A stretch of DNA of 64,000 bases from Asterochloris sp. CNOR1 (lineage: Eukaryota > Chlorophyta > Trebouxiophyceae > Trebouxiales > Trebouxiaceae): contig OZ017758.1 of the NCBI GenBank assembly GCA_963969365.1, forward strand, positions 2,418,001 to 2,482,000. Reading direction: 5' to 3'. The position numbers and the translations under genes are program-made. The notes beneath the pieces are model-generated. The model saw nothing but the letters and a program-made list of their open reading frames with translations, did no database searches and had not been told where the DNA came from. Positions 47,901-57,813 of this stretch are shown here, piece after piece. How positions within the stretch are numbered: position 1 is the first letter of the stretch; each line of letters opens with the position of its first letter.

Positions 47901-50900
47901 GGTTGCCAAAACCCATATTTCATCTTTGCCAGGCTGCTGTGCTGTGCAGGCCATCATGACTCGGCATCGTGCAAGCCAGCCTATCACTGGGTGCTCTGCC
48001 CACCAAGGCGGCACTGCCCTTGTCAAGCACTGCCATGTTCTGTGCAGGTGTGCCCAACCCTGAGGTCAAGCACTGCCATGCTTTGTGCAGGTGTGCCCAA
48101 CCCTGAGGACTCAGCCCACAAGGGACACATCGTGGACAAGGACTATGACCCAGCGCTGGATGTCAAGCCCTCAGCGCCCAAGCCTGCCAAGAGCAGGTCG
48201 GCCGTGGGCAGCGCAGCGCATGCAGCAGAGGTTGAGGACAAGAGGGCCATCAAGGTGCGCTGCCGCCTCTTCCTGAATCTCTGCTCACCAAACATGCCTG
48301 CATGAGGGCACAGGCTGTGAACCTGAGGTTCACCGAGGTGCAGTAGAAAGGGACTTACAGGCTTTGCGCATTGGCACTTTGCTGGTGTTACATTTTGGTG
48401 GCTGCTGGTGCTAGATTCCCCTGCTGCCAGTAGGAGCCAAGTAACAGGGTCGGCCTGTCTGAAGGCTGGAGGGTGAGCAGACGTCAGGCCCACTCTGGTG
48501 TACAGTTGGCTGCTGCTGGGCTTTCTGTGGCCAGTCGCATGTCGTCCTAGCTGTGTTGGTCAGCCCCCATGCCCCGCCTCAGTGAGCACCCCATGCTGCA
48601 GGTCTGCGGCATGTGTGGATGCAAATGGTTGCTTTAGATCTCTGAAGTTGGTCCTTTTGTGAATCTGGCGGCTTTGACGGTGTTGGTCGGGGTCTCTGCT
48701 AATTTTCTCTGCGCTGCACATCCTCAAATTCTTGGCAACACTGTGGTTATGGGTCTCACCATGTGCTGCATCTCTGCAGGTCTCACCATGTCTCTGCAGG
48801 TCTCAGCATGTGCTGCATCTCTGCACATCCCACCTCGTGCTGCGCTTCTGCAGGTCCCATGGTGTGCTGCGCAGGGCTCTGCAAAGAGCATGTCTGAGTG
48901 CCGGATCTTTTCGCTGCATCTCTGCAGATCTCTGGCAGGGGCGTGATGGTGGGTCTGGCTCTGTGTTGCATCTCTGGCACCTCCTACATTCTCTTCTCTC
49001 CGGCAGTCAACCTCGCCACCAATGACCAGTGGCACAAGCTGGCAGACGGAGTGCCCCACCTTGTCGTCTACACAGGTCAGTCGTCATTCCCCGAATCCTA
49101 CATTGCTCCTGTCTGGACGCAGCTCGTCACATGTGAGCAGGGAGGTGTGCCATGGGGTTGGGGCGTCAGACTGGTTGCCTGGCCTGCGCTGAAGCATGCC
49201 AGACGGTTGCCAGTTTGCGCAGACCATCCCCTTTCTGGACCCCAGTCACCTGGCTGCTGAATATTGTCCTGCATCACTTTGCATCTCTCCCATGTCAGTG
49301 CCTGCTTGCTGGGCCTCTGCAGTTCCGCTGCCTGACCTGACCACAACTTTAGCTGCCGCCTCTGTACATACCCCTTGAAGCGAAATACTTCATACCACTC
49401 TGTCTTCTTTGCCTGCAGCCTTCTTCTACTTCAGCACAGCATTCTTTGGCGCAAGCGTGATCCTCAATGTTATTTTTCTGTACCGGCCAGTCCTGGGTTT
49501 GCCAAAGAGGTGAGGTCACAGATGGCGCTTCCGACATGCCTTTTCTCCCTGCCATGTGATGTGGGGCTACATGCATGGCCCTTGCTGGCGGCATGACCAA
49601 ACAGGTGACTGGCATTGTCTGCATCCTTGTGGAGTCCTGTAACATGGGTTGCATGCACTGTATTCCTGCGGATCCAAAATTAAGAGAGCGCTAGGGTATG
49701 CCTGACATATCCATGGCTTTTGCTTTGTTGTGGGCCTGTTTTGTGGTCTCAGTCCTCGAGTCTGCTTCCTGGTGTGGTACTCTGCTCTGTTGGCTGTCTG
49801 GCTTCCTCACCTTCCTCAAAACTCTCCACCAGCAAGCCATGAATCCCACACACTGCAATGCTGCCCTGCAGCGTCCACCACATACCTGGTTTCAGATGTC
49901 CAAGCCCTGCTTATATAATGAGAGCTGCCCTGCAGCTCTGTCAGACCTGACTGGCAGAGGTCCAAGACAGCTCATGCAAAGTTCCCTGGCTTGCAACTCC
50001 CTCAGAGGCGGCCTCCAGATTGTGCACGACCAGCTCACACATCTTTCCTGCCTTGCAGCTGCCTTGGTGCCTACATGACGGACCATGCAATGCCACCACT
50101 GGGCCCTGCTGGCTGACACACAATCTTGATCCTTGCAGCTCCCTTGGCGCCTATGTGAAGGACATGCACTGCCGCCACTGGGCTCTGCTGGCCGGCGGTC
50201 TCTGCGGCTTGGGAAACACCTTCCAGTTCATGTGAGTTGAAGCACAGCTGGCAGGGAGTGCCATATACAGTTTGTCTGCTTTGCACGGATAGGCAAGGAT
50301 GCAATGCTTGGCAAAACTATTTGTTTTGTAAATGTCGCCTGCCTCGCCTATCCTGGTAGATCATCCTTGCTCTGCATACCTTTCACTTCGTGAGGCCCGA
50401 AGGATTTGGGCTGCCTTTGCGCGGCAGTGCAGCTTCCATAGACACAGCTTCCATAGGCTGGCTGCAGCTGATGGTACTGGACACTGTGTGCAGCGTGACA
50501 GCCTTGCGCAAACCTCAAACCCAAATTTTGAACCCGATCTTGAATTGCCTAGGCCCTCTGCCGCCTCTGTGTGACGACATGGCCTGTGTGTGCTCTGATG
50601 TCCTGTTTCCTGCTTGCAGGGGTGGCCAGGCTGCTGGCTATGCCGCTGCTGACTCTGTCCAGGTGAGAAGCTGCATCAAAGCCTTCAGCTCTGCACCAGC
50701 TCGTCACACACCCCCTTGTGTCACACACCCCCTCCACCACCCCTCGGGCAAGTTTTGCCAGTCTCTTGTTCTGGGGCATACTCCGTGACGGCCTGTCTGC
50801 CTCTTAGGCCCTAATGTGCCTGATGCTTTATGCTTACTTAAAGTTTATCTACCCAGGTTACTTTGATAGTTGTGATGTTTGCAGGCGCTGCCCCTGGTGA

Positions 50901-51046
50901 GCACCTTCTGGGCCATCTTCCTCTTTGGCGAGTACCGGCGGTCCAGCCCCCGCACGTACGTCCTGCTGGCGGGCATGCTGTGCGCATTTGCGGCCGCTGT
51001 GGGGCTGCTCATGGGCTCCGCTGGCACCAGGAAACCAGGCTCCTGA
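44970..51046 (+). CDS. UPS: Ureide permease (UPS family transporter)
   Basis: Plasma-membrane transporter of allantoin, uracil and related oxo-heterocycles in plants. Fifteen exons (44970-44987, 45098-45143, 45268-45335, 45782-45886, 46625-46764, 46846-46904, 47051-47162, 47396-47402, 47442-47496, 48091-48254, 48928-49075, 49419-49509, 50139-50231, 50620-50662, 50885-51046) give 1,311 nt, 436 residues. About ten membrane segments are visible, beginning GVGFMVAALLLLGTWPALLN. Family landmarks include GQIGSSTPETPNFTTQ, NNGPSVGFAIGGGILLMAGN, FSPAVNLATNDQWH, GGLCGLGNTFQFMGGQAAGY and STFWAIFLFGEYRRSSPRTY. A long cytosolic loop is encoded by exons 8-10, ending EDKRAIK as in plants. The 7-nt exon 8 is needed to keep frame. 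An earlier in-frame ATG lies at 44949. Exon 9 has a full duplicate at 47599-47653. Confidence 0.93.
46518..46665 (+). repeat. Copy of permease exon 5 acceptor edge
   Basis: The first 45 bp or so of exon 5 (CTGTGGGGTTTGCAATTGGA GGAGGCATCCTG) and its GCAG acceptor have a copy 96 bp upstream starting at 46529 (CTGTGGGCTTTGCCAACAGA GGAGGCGTCCTG). The copy is intronic. Confidence 0.88.
47430..47660 (+). repeat. Duplicated permease exon 9
   Basis: Exon 9 (47442-47496, ETGATLTPPMGFELPAKPG) has a complete second copy at 47599-47653 (KAGGTLTPPVGFELPAKPG). Both are 55 bp, both have a CGCCAG acceptor and a CCAG/GT donor, and both keep an open frame. Because each begins in phase 0 and ends in phase 1, including both would shift the frame. 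Confidence 0.92.
48024..48115 (+). repeat. 43-bp duplication across permease exon 10 acceptor
   Basis: Two nearly identical units carry TCAAGCACTGCCATGTTCTG or TCAAGCACTGCCATGCTTTG, then TGCAG and GTGTGCCCAACCCTGAGG. They end the intron twice, at 48047 and 48090. The first acceptor would add 43 nt, shift the frame and meet a stop, so the second is the productive one. Confidence 0.93.
48738..48930 (+). repeat. Acceptor-rich repeat in permease intron 10
   Basis: Repeated TGTGCTGCATCTCTGCAG and GGTCTCACCATG phrases at 25-50 bp steps lead up to the true acceptor of exon 11 at 48927. The exon itself contains GTCTGGCTCTGTGTTGCATC, so the unit resembles its interior. Confidence 0.75.
50050..50205 (+). 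repeat. Copy of permease exon 13 acceptor edge
   Basis: Exon 13 begins CTCCCTTGGCGCCTATGTGA after CCTTGCAG at 50138. A copy 80 bp upstream (50059) reads CTGCCTTGGTGCCTACATGA and continues with similarity through CCACTGGGCCCTGCTGGC, over 60 bp, but out of frame. Confidence 0.9.
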
Positions 51047-51884
51047 TCAGGTCAGGCACGACCCCGCTCAAGTGCCTGCCAGAAGCAGAGCGCGCAGCAG
51101 GCAAACCCCCTATCAAGCACCAGTCAACAGTCAAGTTGAGCAACAGTCGATGGCCCCACGTGCTGGACTCATGATCGATGAAGTATGCCAAAGCGCTCAA
51201 GTAAGTGCAACATGCTGGCCGTATGCCAAAGGGCACCCACCAAGTCAATGCAACATGCTTTCCGTACAGTGCACCCATCCAGTCAATGAGGGCATCATGT
51301 TGACCTTGGTGCAAACACCCACAAGCATGGCTGTCCCTGTCAAGCCCGCACACTCTGACATCATGCTCAGCTGTACCAATCTGCAGACGTACCCACTTAT
51401 GTCAGCCCTCACATGTACGCTGTGTAGCACTATCTTTATCACAGTTAATCACCTGGCCTTGTTCCTTACCCTGATTTGAAAAACGTTTGCAGGTTGCATA
51501 CAGAATTGCTTGTCAAATGTACATGTGCTCTGAGTGTTATCGCTGCTGAGGCTCATTGAGATAGCCTGCTGCAATTCTTTATTGTAATGTTGACAGTGAA
51601 TTAAAGCTGGAGCAGTAATAAAATCTAAAAAACCTTATAGTCAACGCCACACTCGGTTGCTCTCCATGCCGTTCAAGCATCTGCCGCCCTATCTGTACAG
51701 CAGACCGCTTTGATCTGCCCACTGTGCAATGGCTCGCCTGGTGAGTCAAGACATGAAGCATGCCTCGTCTGCAGGGTCGCCTACCACCAGCTATGTGCGT
51801 GCAGCAAGCATCAGGCATCCTTTCTGTGGCTGTAGCCAGCCAGCATGAACCACCTGGTGGATGCATATCCCAACCCAGGCTGGC
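51047..51884. other. Permease 3' region and intergenic
   Basis: A TGTAA motif at 51583-51587 could end the permease transcript. The CATGCTGGCC, CAACATGCT and GTATGCCAAAG phrases recur around 51175-51265. No other gene is supported before the PA14 gene. Confidence 0.45.
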
Positions 51885-54800
51885 ATGCAGGTGGCCCTGC
51901 ATGCAGCGCTCCTGGCTGCAGCCTCAGCTCAGCGCCTGTGCCCAGGCCTCCTGGGCAGCTACTGGTATCGCACCACATTCCCCCAGACTGGCCCTGATGC
52001 AACCCTCAGCCTGCCACCGCTCAGCTACACACAGCTGGTGCCGCCTGTGCTGGCACGCAATGAGACTGTGCTTTCCATTGGCAGCTTCGAGGATGCGGTC
52101 CCTTTTCCTGAAGGGTGAGCTACCACCTCTCAATACCGCGGTGCACATTTGCTGCCAGCATTTCCCTGCTGGCAAGCCCTGTGTGCAACGCGCCGTCTCT
52201 GCCAATGGGGCTGTGCTACTGTCAGACTTGACCCAGATCTGGTCGCCCCTGGGTAAGCACAGCCTTGACTGAGACACTCCTCATGCTCTCCTCTGCCTGC
52301 ACAGGTCTCTCGGCTAATGGCTTTCCCTGTGTCCCTTTCACTGTAACACTTTGCAATGTTGCCTTGCCTACAGGATCAAGACTCAACACAAGAATCAGCT
52401 GTCTCCCTGCAGGTTCAGCATCATCTATACTCTCACACTTTGTGTTGTCCTGCCTGCATGAGCAGCACCCACTCAAGGCTCAGCTCTGCTGCCTCACTGC
52501 AGTCTCAACAGATGGGACACTTTGCATTACTGCCCTGCCTCCAGCACTCAAGACTCAACACCAGAATCAGCATACCCTGTCTCCCTGCAGGTTCAACATA
52601 ACCGCTACTCTAAAACTTTGCAATGTTGCCCTGCTTGTAAGACCAGCACTCACCTCAAGCTTGAGTTCCCATTGCAGCCCTGCAGTTCAAAGATCCCGTT
52701 TACAGTGCAGATTTGCCGTGCCTTCAGCACTCAGCGCTCAACACAGGCATCAGCTTCCCCTGCTTGCCCTGAAGGGTTCGCACCACCTCTACTGCAACAC
52801 CTGCAGCATTGCCCTGCCTGCAGCACTTAGCGCTCTCAACTCAGCTTCAGTGCCCACCGCCACCCTGCAGATCCAACGAGACATTTGCTGTACAGTCATG
52901 CAGTGATACCCTGCCTGCAAAGCACACCATAACCTCCAGCCTCCCTGCCTGCCCTGCAGATTCAACACGACGTCCATCGTGACAACCTTCCAGGGCTACC
53001 TGCAGCTCCCCTCGCCAGCCACGCTGACGCTGTTCCTGCAGTCCAGCGACGGGTCGGAGATGTACCTGGACTGGAGAAACACCTGTGAGCCACTCAAGTG
53101 CCAGCCTGGGTCTGAGGTCCCCAAGGGGGGTCTGTGACGCACAAACCGTGTGGCCACAGCCCTGTCACCGGACCCTGCTGGCTGCATGCGACGCTGCATT
53201 CCTCAGCCTGCAGCAGGGCGCACCTTTGCGCTGCACGCTCCCCCAAAATGGCATGCAGGTGGCTTGTCACGATCTTGCCTGACAGGCCACCTGGGAGCAT
53301 GTGACCTGGAGTGCCCTTGATTCAGTCAGACCTTCAAGCTACCCGTGTCAGAGCCCTGTTGTCTGACTGCTGCAGCGGATCTGACGAGCAGCCGCGTAGT
53401 GACGTACCAGCTCACAGGGGACACCACATTCGATGAAGGTGAGCCATTCAGCCAATCCAATCCACAACATGGTGCTGCTGCTCACAGGAAACATCACTTT
53501 CAATGAAGGTGAGGACTGCCAAAGTGTACAGGAAATGGTGCTGCTGCCCACATGCCTCTGGCACCAGGCCGCTGCCCTATCTGTAGTGCAGGATCCCATA
53601 TTTTGCCAGCCCTGCATGTGCACCATGTACTGTGCTTGTCTGGGGTCAGCCTGCAGGCCAAGCGGCATGTTGCGTGCTGCAGCCAGCCAGCTACAGCCTC
53701 GTCCTGCTTGCGGAAAGCTGTGGCAGCATCTCAATAAACCCAGCTGGCATTTGCAGCCATGCATTGCACTGCATTCATAACATCACAGCAAAAGTCATGT
53801 GCAAGACCAGTGTGGTGTGCACTGCCAGGACAGCCAGAGGCCAGCACCCTACTTTGCAGACGTTGACCATCATGCCGGCTGATTGACAGCAATTGCTCAC
53901 GTGCAAGATCAGTGTGTTGCAATCTGTCAGCACTGCCAGATGGCCAACACCCTACTTGTCAGGGGCTGGCCAGTGTGCTGGCTGGCGGCAGCATGCCTCC
54001 CCTCATTCTTCTTTGCAGAGGCTGACCACCATGCAGGCCACAGCTGTGGCATGCCTCACCCTGCACCATGGAGGCCTGCAGCACGCAGGCCACCCTGCCG
54101 GCCCAGTCCTCACAACGGCCCCCTGTCACCGTGACATCAGCTTCCCCCCAAACCCTAAACCCTGTAAACCTTGCCCGAATGGTGTGTACATCCAGGGTAC
54201 AGGACTGAGGTGCCTCCGGCACAGCCTGGGACGTATCCTATCCAGTCGTCAGTCCAGCGCCGTGCATGGTCAGGTGGTGCGTCAGCTGAGCGTCATTGGC
54301 TGGCACATCATGCTGAACCCTCGTTGCAGGCTACGGCAGCGTCACAGTCAACATCTCCGCTGCGGGGCCCTACCAGTTCCTTGTGCGCCACCAGAAGTCT
54401 TCCAGTGTGGCCGACTGGGGCCCCCCTGGTGTGCTGCTGGGGTGGGCTGTTGAGGGCAGCGCAGGGTTTGACACCCCGCGCACGGTGAGCCACTGGGTTG
54501 TGAAGGTCATGCGGCTGCCACCCGGCCTGCAGCTGCAGAGCCATTCTGGGTAGCGCAGGCATTGACACCCTAAGCACGGTGAGCTGCTGAGTCGCGAAGG
54601 CTGTGTCGGACAACCAACCCAGGATGCGAGCAGCGCAGGCAGTCGCACCTCTGGCGTGGTGAGCTGCTGGCGAGCTCCTGGATTGCAATGCGAATGTGAA
54701 ACTGCCATGCAGCTGGCAGCTGCAGAGGCCATTCAGGGCAGCGCAGGGTTCGACACCTCTTGCACAGTGAGCCGCAGAGTTGTGAAGGTTACGTGCGGCT

Positions 54801-57582
54801 GCCACCCGGCTTGCAGCTGCAAAATCATTCAGGGCAGGCGAACATCCTTGCACGGTGAGCTGCTGAGTCACAAAATGCGACTTGAGATTGCCATTCAGGA
54901 TGTGGGCAGTGCAAGCTGACACCCTTTGTGTGATGAGAAGCTGAGCTCTCATGGTCAGATGAGCTTTCAAATCAGGATCAGCCGCAGAGGGCTGCTCAGG
55001 GCAGCACAGCATCCAGCACTCCTGGAACGGTGAGCTGTTGAGCAGATGTGAGACCACGACCTGGAATGCAGCTGCAGAGGGCCGGTCAAGGCTTGACACT
55101 CCTGCGCACAGTGAGCTGCTGCGTCGTGACGCTGACCCCAAGCCAGCAGCCAGCATCCCTGACCTGGCTTACTGCAGGCTGCGTGCTCAGGCAAGGCCTT
55201 TTTATTGTTGCTGATGACGCCGCCAGTTTCTTGCTGAAACTCTAAGCCAGCAGCCTCCATGCTGACCTGGCATGCAGCAGCCATGCTCTGCAGTGTCCAG
55301 CAGCCTCCATCCCTTGTCTGCCATGCTGCAGGGTCCCCTACCCTTGCGAATGCGCTGACCAGTGTCTCCTGCCTGCCTCCAGGCAATCCCCCCCCAGTTC
55401 CTGTTCAGCGCCTGCCCTACCAACGACATGACCCTAGGCGTACCCATTCAGTCTGCCGTGCCGGCTGTGGGGAGCGCGGCGCCATCTGTTGCCGGGGAGG
55501 CGGCCGTAGCCCCAGCTGGCGGAAAGATGCCGCCAGACAGTAGCTTCTCAGGCATGTGACTTATCAGTTTTGATGTCCTTCTGGCATCTGCTAGGCACAG
55601 AGCAGGGCACACCTGTTGGAGAGTCTCGGGTCTTAGCTACGGCCATCTGGGTTTGCTGTGCGATGCCGCTTCTGTGTCAGGGGAATGACATGGGACCCTT
55701 CACTGGGCAGCAGCCACAGAGGCTTGTGCTGTCTCTGAGGCGCAGCCTCTGAACAGGTTGCCTGCCTGCACAGGGCTGCCGAGCACCTGAGCACATTGTT
55801 CCATGGAGTGGCAGCCTGCACGCGTACGGGGGCTGAGCAGCTCAGCATGTCGTGCCTTGGCCAGGCATCTTGCATGCAGGGCTGCGGAGCACATTGGACT
55901 GGCAGCCTGCCTTGAAGAGGAGTGCTGAGCAGCTCAGCGCTTCGCTCCTCGGGCGCATGCAGAAGGGTGCCAAGCAGCTCGCCATGTTGTGCCATGGACA
56001 GGCAGGCTGCCTGCAGAAGGGTGCCAAGCAGCTCGCCATGGTGTGCCTTGGACAGGCAGGCTGCCTGCAGAAGGGTGCTGGGCAGCTCGCCGCATAGTTC
56101 CGCGGACTGGCAGCCTCCATGCAGAAGGGGTAGCTGAGCAGTTTGGCACCGGCCTTGGGCTCAGCAACACCACCAGACTGCATGTCAATCTCCATGGCCA
56201 CAGCTTGCGGTGCTGGACCGACAGCTGGTGTGGGAATCCCAGGTGCATGAGGGCCTGCCTCTCTCAGGAGCTGCAGACCTCATGTATTGACTGGTGCAGC
56301 AGCCAGGGCTGGTGAGTGGGCAGCTTTGCCAACCTTGTAGCAGATGCTGGGGTGAATTGGGAGCGTCACTTACCCTACAGGACGCAATACAGGCAAACTT
56401 TTTGACAACGACATTGCTGAGTTGGTTGAACGTCTCAGGGCCTACTTTGCCTGCAGGTGCCTACCTGCCAGCAGCAGGCCAGACAGCCTCGCCTGCAGCC
56501 CTTGGCCAGATGCTGAGCAGCCTGTCCTCCCTGCCCCCCCTGGTGGTGGGAGGCTATGGGGCTGCTGCAGCTGGAGGCCCCTCCAGTGACCTCCCAACCC
56601 TACCTGAGACGCAGGGGACCCCAGCAGGTGCTGGCACCACGCAGCCGCTGCTAGGGGGAGATGCGTCTGCACCAGCCAATGCAACGGCAGGGGCAGGGGC
56701 AACTGCTGTGGCACCAGGTGCGTCACAGGGGTTCCACTGATGTGGGCGCCCAGTAGAGCTCAGGGTCGCATCTCATATATTTGGGCCTGGCCTGCAGTGC
56801 TGGGTATCAGCCCAAGCAAGCTCGACCTGCACCAACAAGTGCAGAGACTTTGGCTGCAGTACTATGTGTGGGCACACTAGGGCAACCTGCCAGTAAGGCT
56901 CCGCATGGTGGAAGGCATGTGGAGGCATAGTCACACCCAGCAAGAGGGCACCATGTCACTCACATTGACCTTGGGCGGGCCATGCCCCTCTTGTAGAAGT
57001 CAGTCTGAGTGAAGGGTCTGCATCTTGCAGTGCATGTACCATGCAATCTGCCCTTCTATGAGCGGCATTCTGAACATGTACAGCATAGGGCATGTTGCCC
57101 GACAGGCCCCATGTGTCTTGTTGCATGCCCTCTGGTGGAGTGCCGTCTCAAACTGCCAGCGCGCCTACCATGCAGGCGTGATGACCGCAGCCCAGGCCGC
57201 AGTGCTCCCACCGGTGGAGGCTTTCACATTTGCGCCCGTCCCGCCCAATGCGCCGACTGTGACATACGCAGTCGCAGCCGCCGGCACAGCCCTCAACAGC
57301 ACAAGCGTGGCGGCCTCCGGCGCTGCTTCCCCAGCAGGGGCAGCTGCCCTGCACAGCGTCAGCAGTGCCAGCGGTGCAGCCGGTGCACTGCTGCCCCTCC
57401 CCTCTCTGGAGGCAGAAGCGCCGCAGAGTGCAGCCGCCCTGCTGCCACTGCAGGCCGTGCAGCCAGCGGATGCAGCCCCACCAGCTGCAGCTGTTGTGTC
57501 ACAGCCAATTAGCCCTGCTCCAGCAGCGGCTGAGAGCAGCACAGCTCAGCCTGGTGCTCAAGGGCAGGCTCCTTCCACCTGA
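51885..57582 (+). CDS. Secreted PA14-domain protein with Ala/Pro-rich tail
   Basis: Exons 51885-52114, 52960-53084, 53376-53438, 54330-54484, 55383-55551, 56457-56717 and 57176-57582 give 1,410 nt, 469 residues. The N-terminus MQVALHAALLAAASAQ is a good signal peptide. It is followed by GLLGSYWYRTTFPQ, the usual start of a PA14 beta-barrel. The core FQGYLQLPSPATLTLFLQSS with DGSEMYLDW matches the PA14 ligand-binding domain, found in glycosidases, adhesins and cell-wall proteins. GYGSVTVNISAAGPYQFLVR and DWGPPGVLLGWA complete the domain. The remaining 240 or so residues are Ala/Pro/Ser/Gly-rich and probably disordered or glycosylated. A wall or surface carbohydrate-binding role is inferred. 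Intron 5 needs a GC donor (55552). The join to 56457 is the least certain; an alternative open frame lies at 56382-56455. An in-frame ATG at 51861 is also possible. Confidence 0.78.
52405..52985 (+). repeat. Copies of PA14 exon 2 acceptor edge
   Basis: The true edge CCTGCAGATTCAACACGACG is preceded in intron 1 by diverged forms at about 52408 (CCTGCAGGTTCAGCATCATC), 52585 (CCTGCAGGTTCAACATAACC), 52682 (CCTGCAGTTCAAAGATCC) and 52864 (CCTGCAGATCCAACGAGACA). Phrases such as ACTTTGCAATGTTGCC and CCTGCCTGCA recur between them. Spacing is roughly 90-180 bp. Confidence 0.8.
53405..53512 (+). repeat. Copy of PA14 exon 3 donor edge
   Basis: The exon 3 end CTCACAGGGGACACCACATT CGATGAAG with GTGAGC has a copy 70 bp downstream, CTCACAGGAAACATCACTTT CAATGAAG with GTGAGG. 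Both have intact donors. Using the second as donor would read through intronic sequence. Confidence 0.9.
54157..54173 (+). repeat. Interstitial telomere-type motif
   Basis: AAACCCTAAACCCTG in PA14 intron 3 contains two plant/green-algal telomere units (CCCTAAA). A second identical 15-mer lies at about 58652. Too short to be a telomere; listed for the match between the two sites. Confidence 0.6.
54435..55116 (+). repeat. Seven-unit array of PA14 exon 4 donor edge
   Basis: The true end of exon 4 (GGCAGCGCAGGGTTTGACAC CCCGCGCACG and GTGAGC, 54485) is followed by decayed copies whose donor-equivalents fall after 54578, 54658, 54766, 54854, 55029 and 55110, with a weaker one near 54930. Units are about 80-108 bp. 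They also repeat intron text (TGCTGAGTC, GAAGGTTACGTGCGGCTGCC, CAGCTGCAGAG). Several copies keep GTGAGC. Confidence 0.92.
55855..56135 (+). repeat. 60-bp tandem array in PA14 intron 5
   Basis: Four to six units with the core GGCAGGCTGCCTGCAGAAGG, GTGCCAAGCAGCTCGCCATG and TGTGCCATGGACA. The two central units (about 55970-56090) are nearly identical; outer ones are diverged. The array is confined to the intron. Confidence 0.9.
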
Positions 57583-57813
57583 CAGCCTTGCTGAACACTA
57601 GAGCCTCAATCTGATTTATTGAGCTTCAGCGCCTCAAAGAGAGACATCAAAGGGTCTTATAGACTACAAGCACTTGACTCCGATGTGAATTGAGACCTCA
57701 GTTATAGGCCTCGTCTGCATGAGCTCATTTTCAGTGCAGACACATTCCATGGCCCATCAGCACGACATGCATTTGCTCTTCTTTTGTGTTGGCCCCCGAG
57801 TGATTCACTCTGA

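Noticed and set aside
54435-55116. CRISPR-like array
   Set aside because: Repeats are diverged, spacers are themselves related, and the locus is an intron of a spliced eukaryotic gene.
54308-55156. 282-codon minus-strand frame with internal repeats
   Set aside because: It is the antisense reading of the PA14 donor-edge array and exon 4. The repetition keeps the frame open by chance.
56382-56456. PA14 exon encoding FDNDIAELVERLRAYFACR
   Set aside because: It looks plausible, but joining it to the clear downstream exon reaches a stop. The start at 56457 keeps the frame, so I preferred that, with the doubt recorded in the gene entry.
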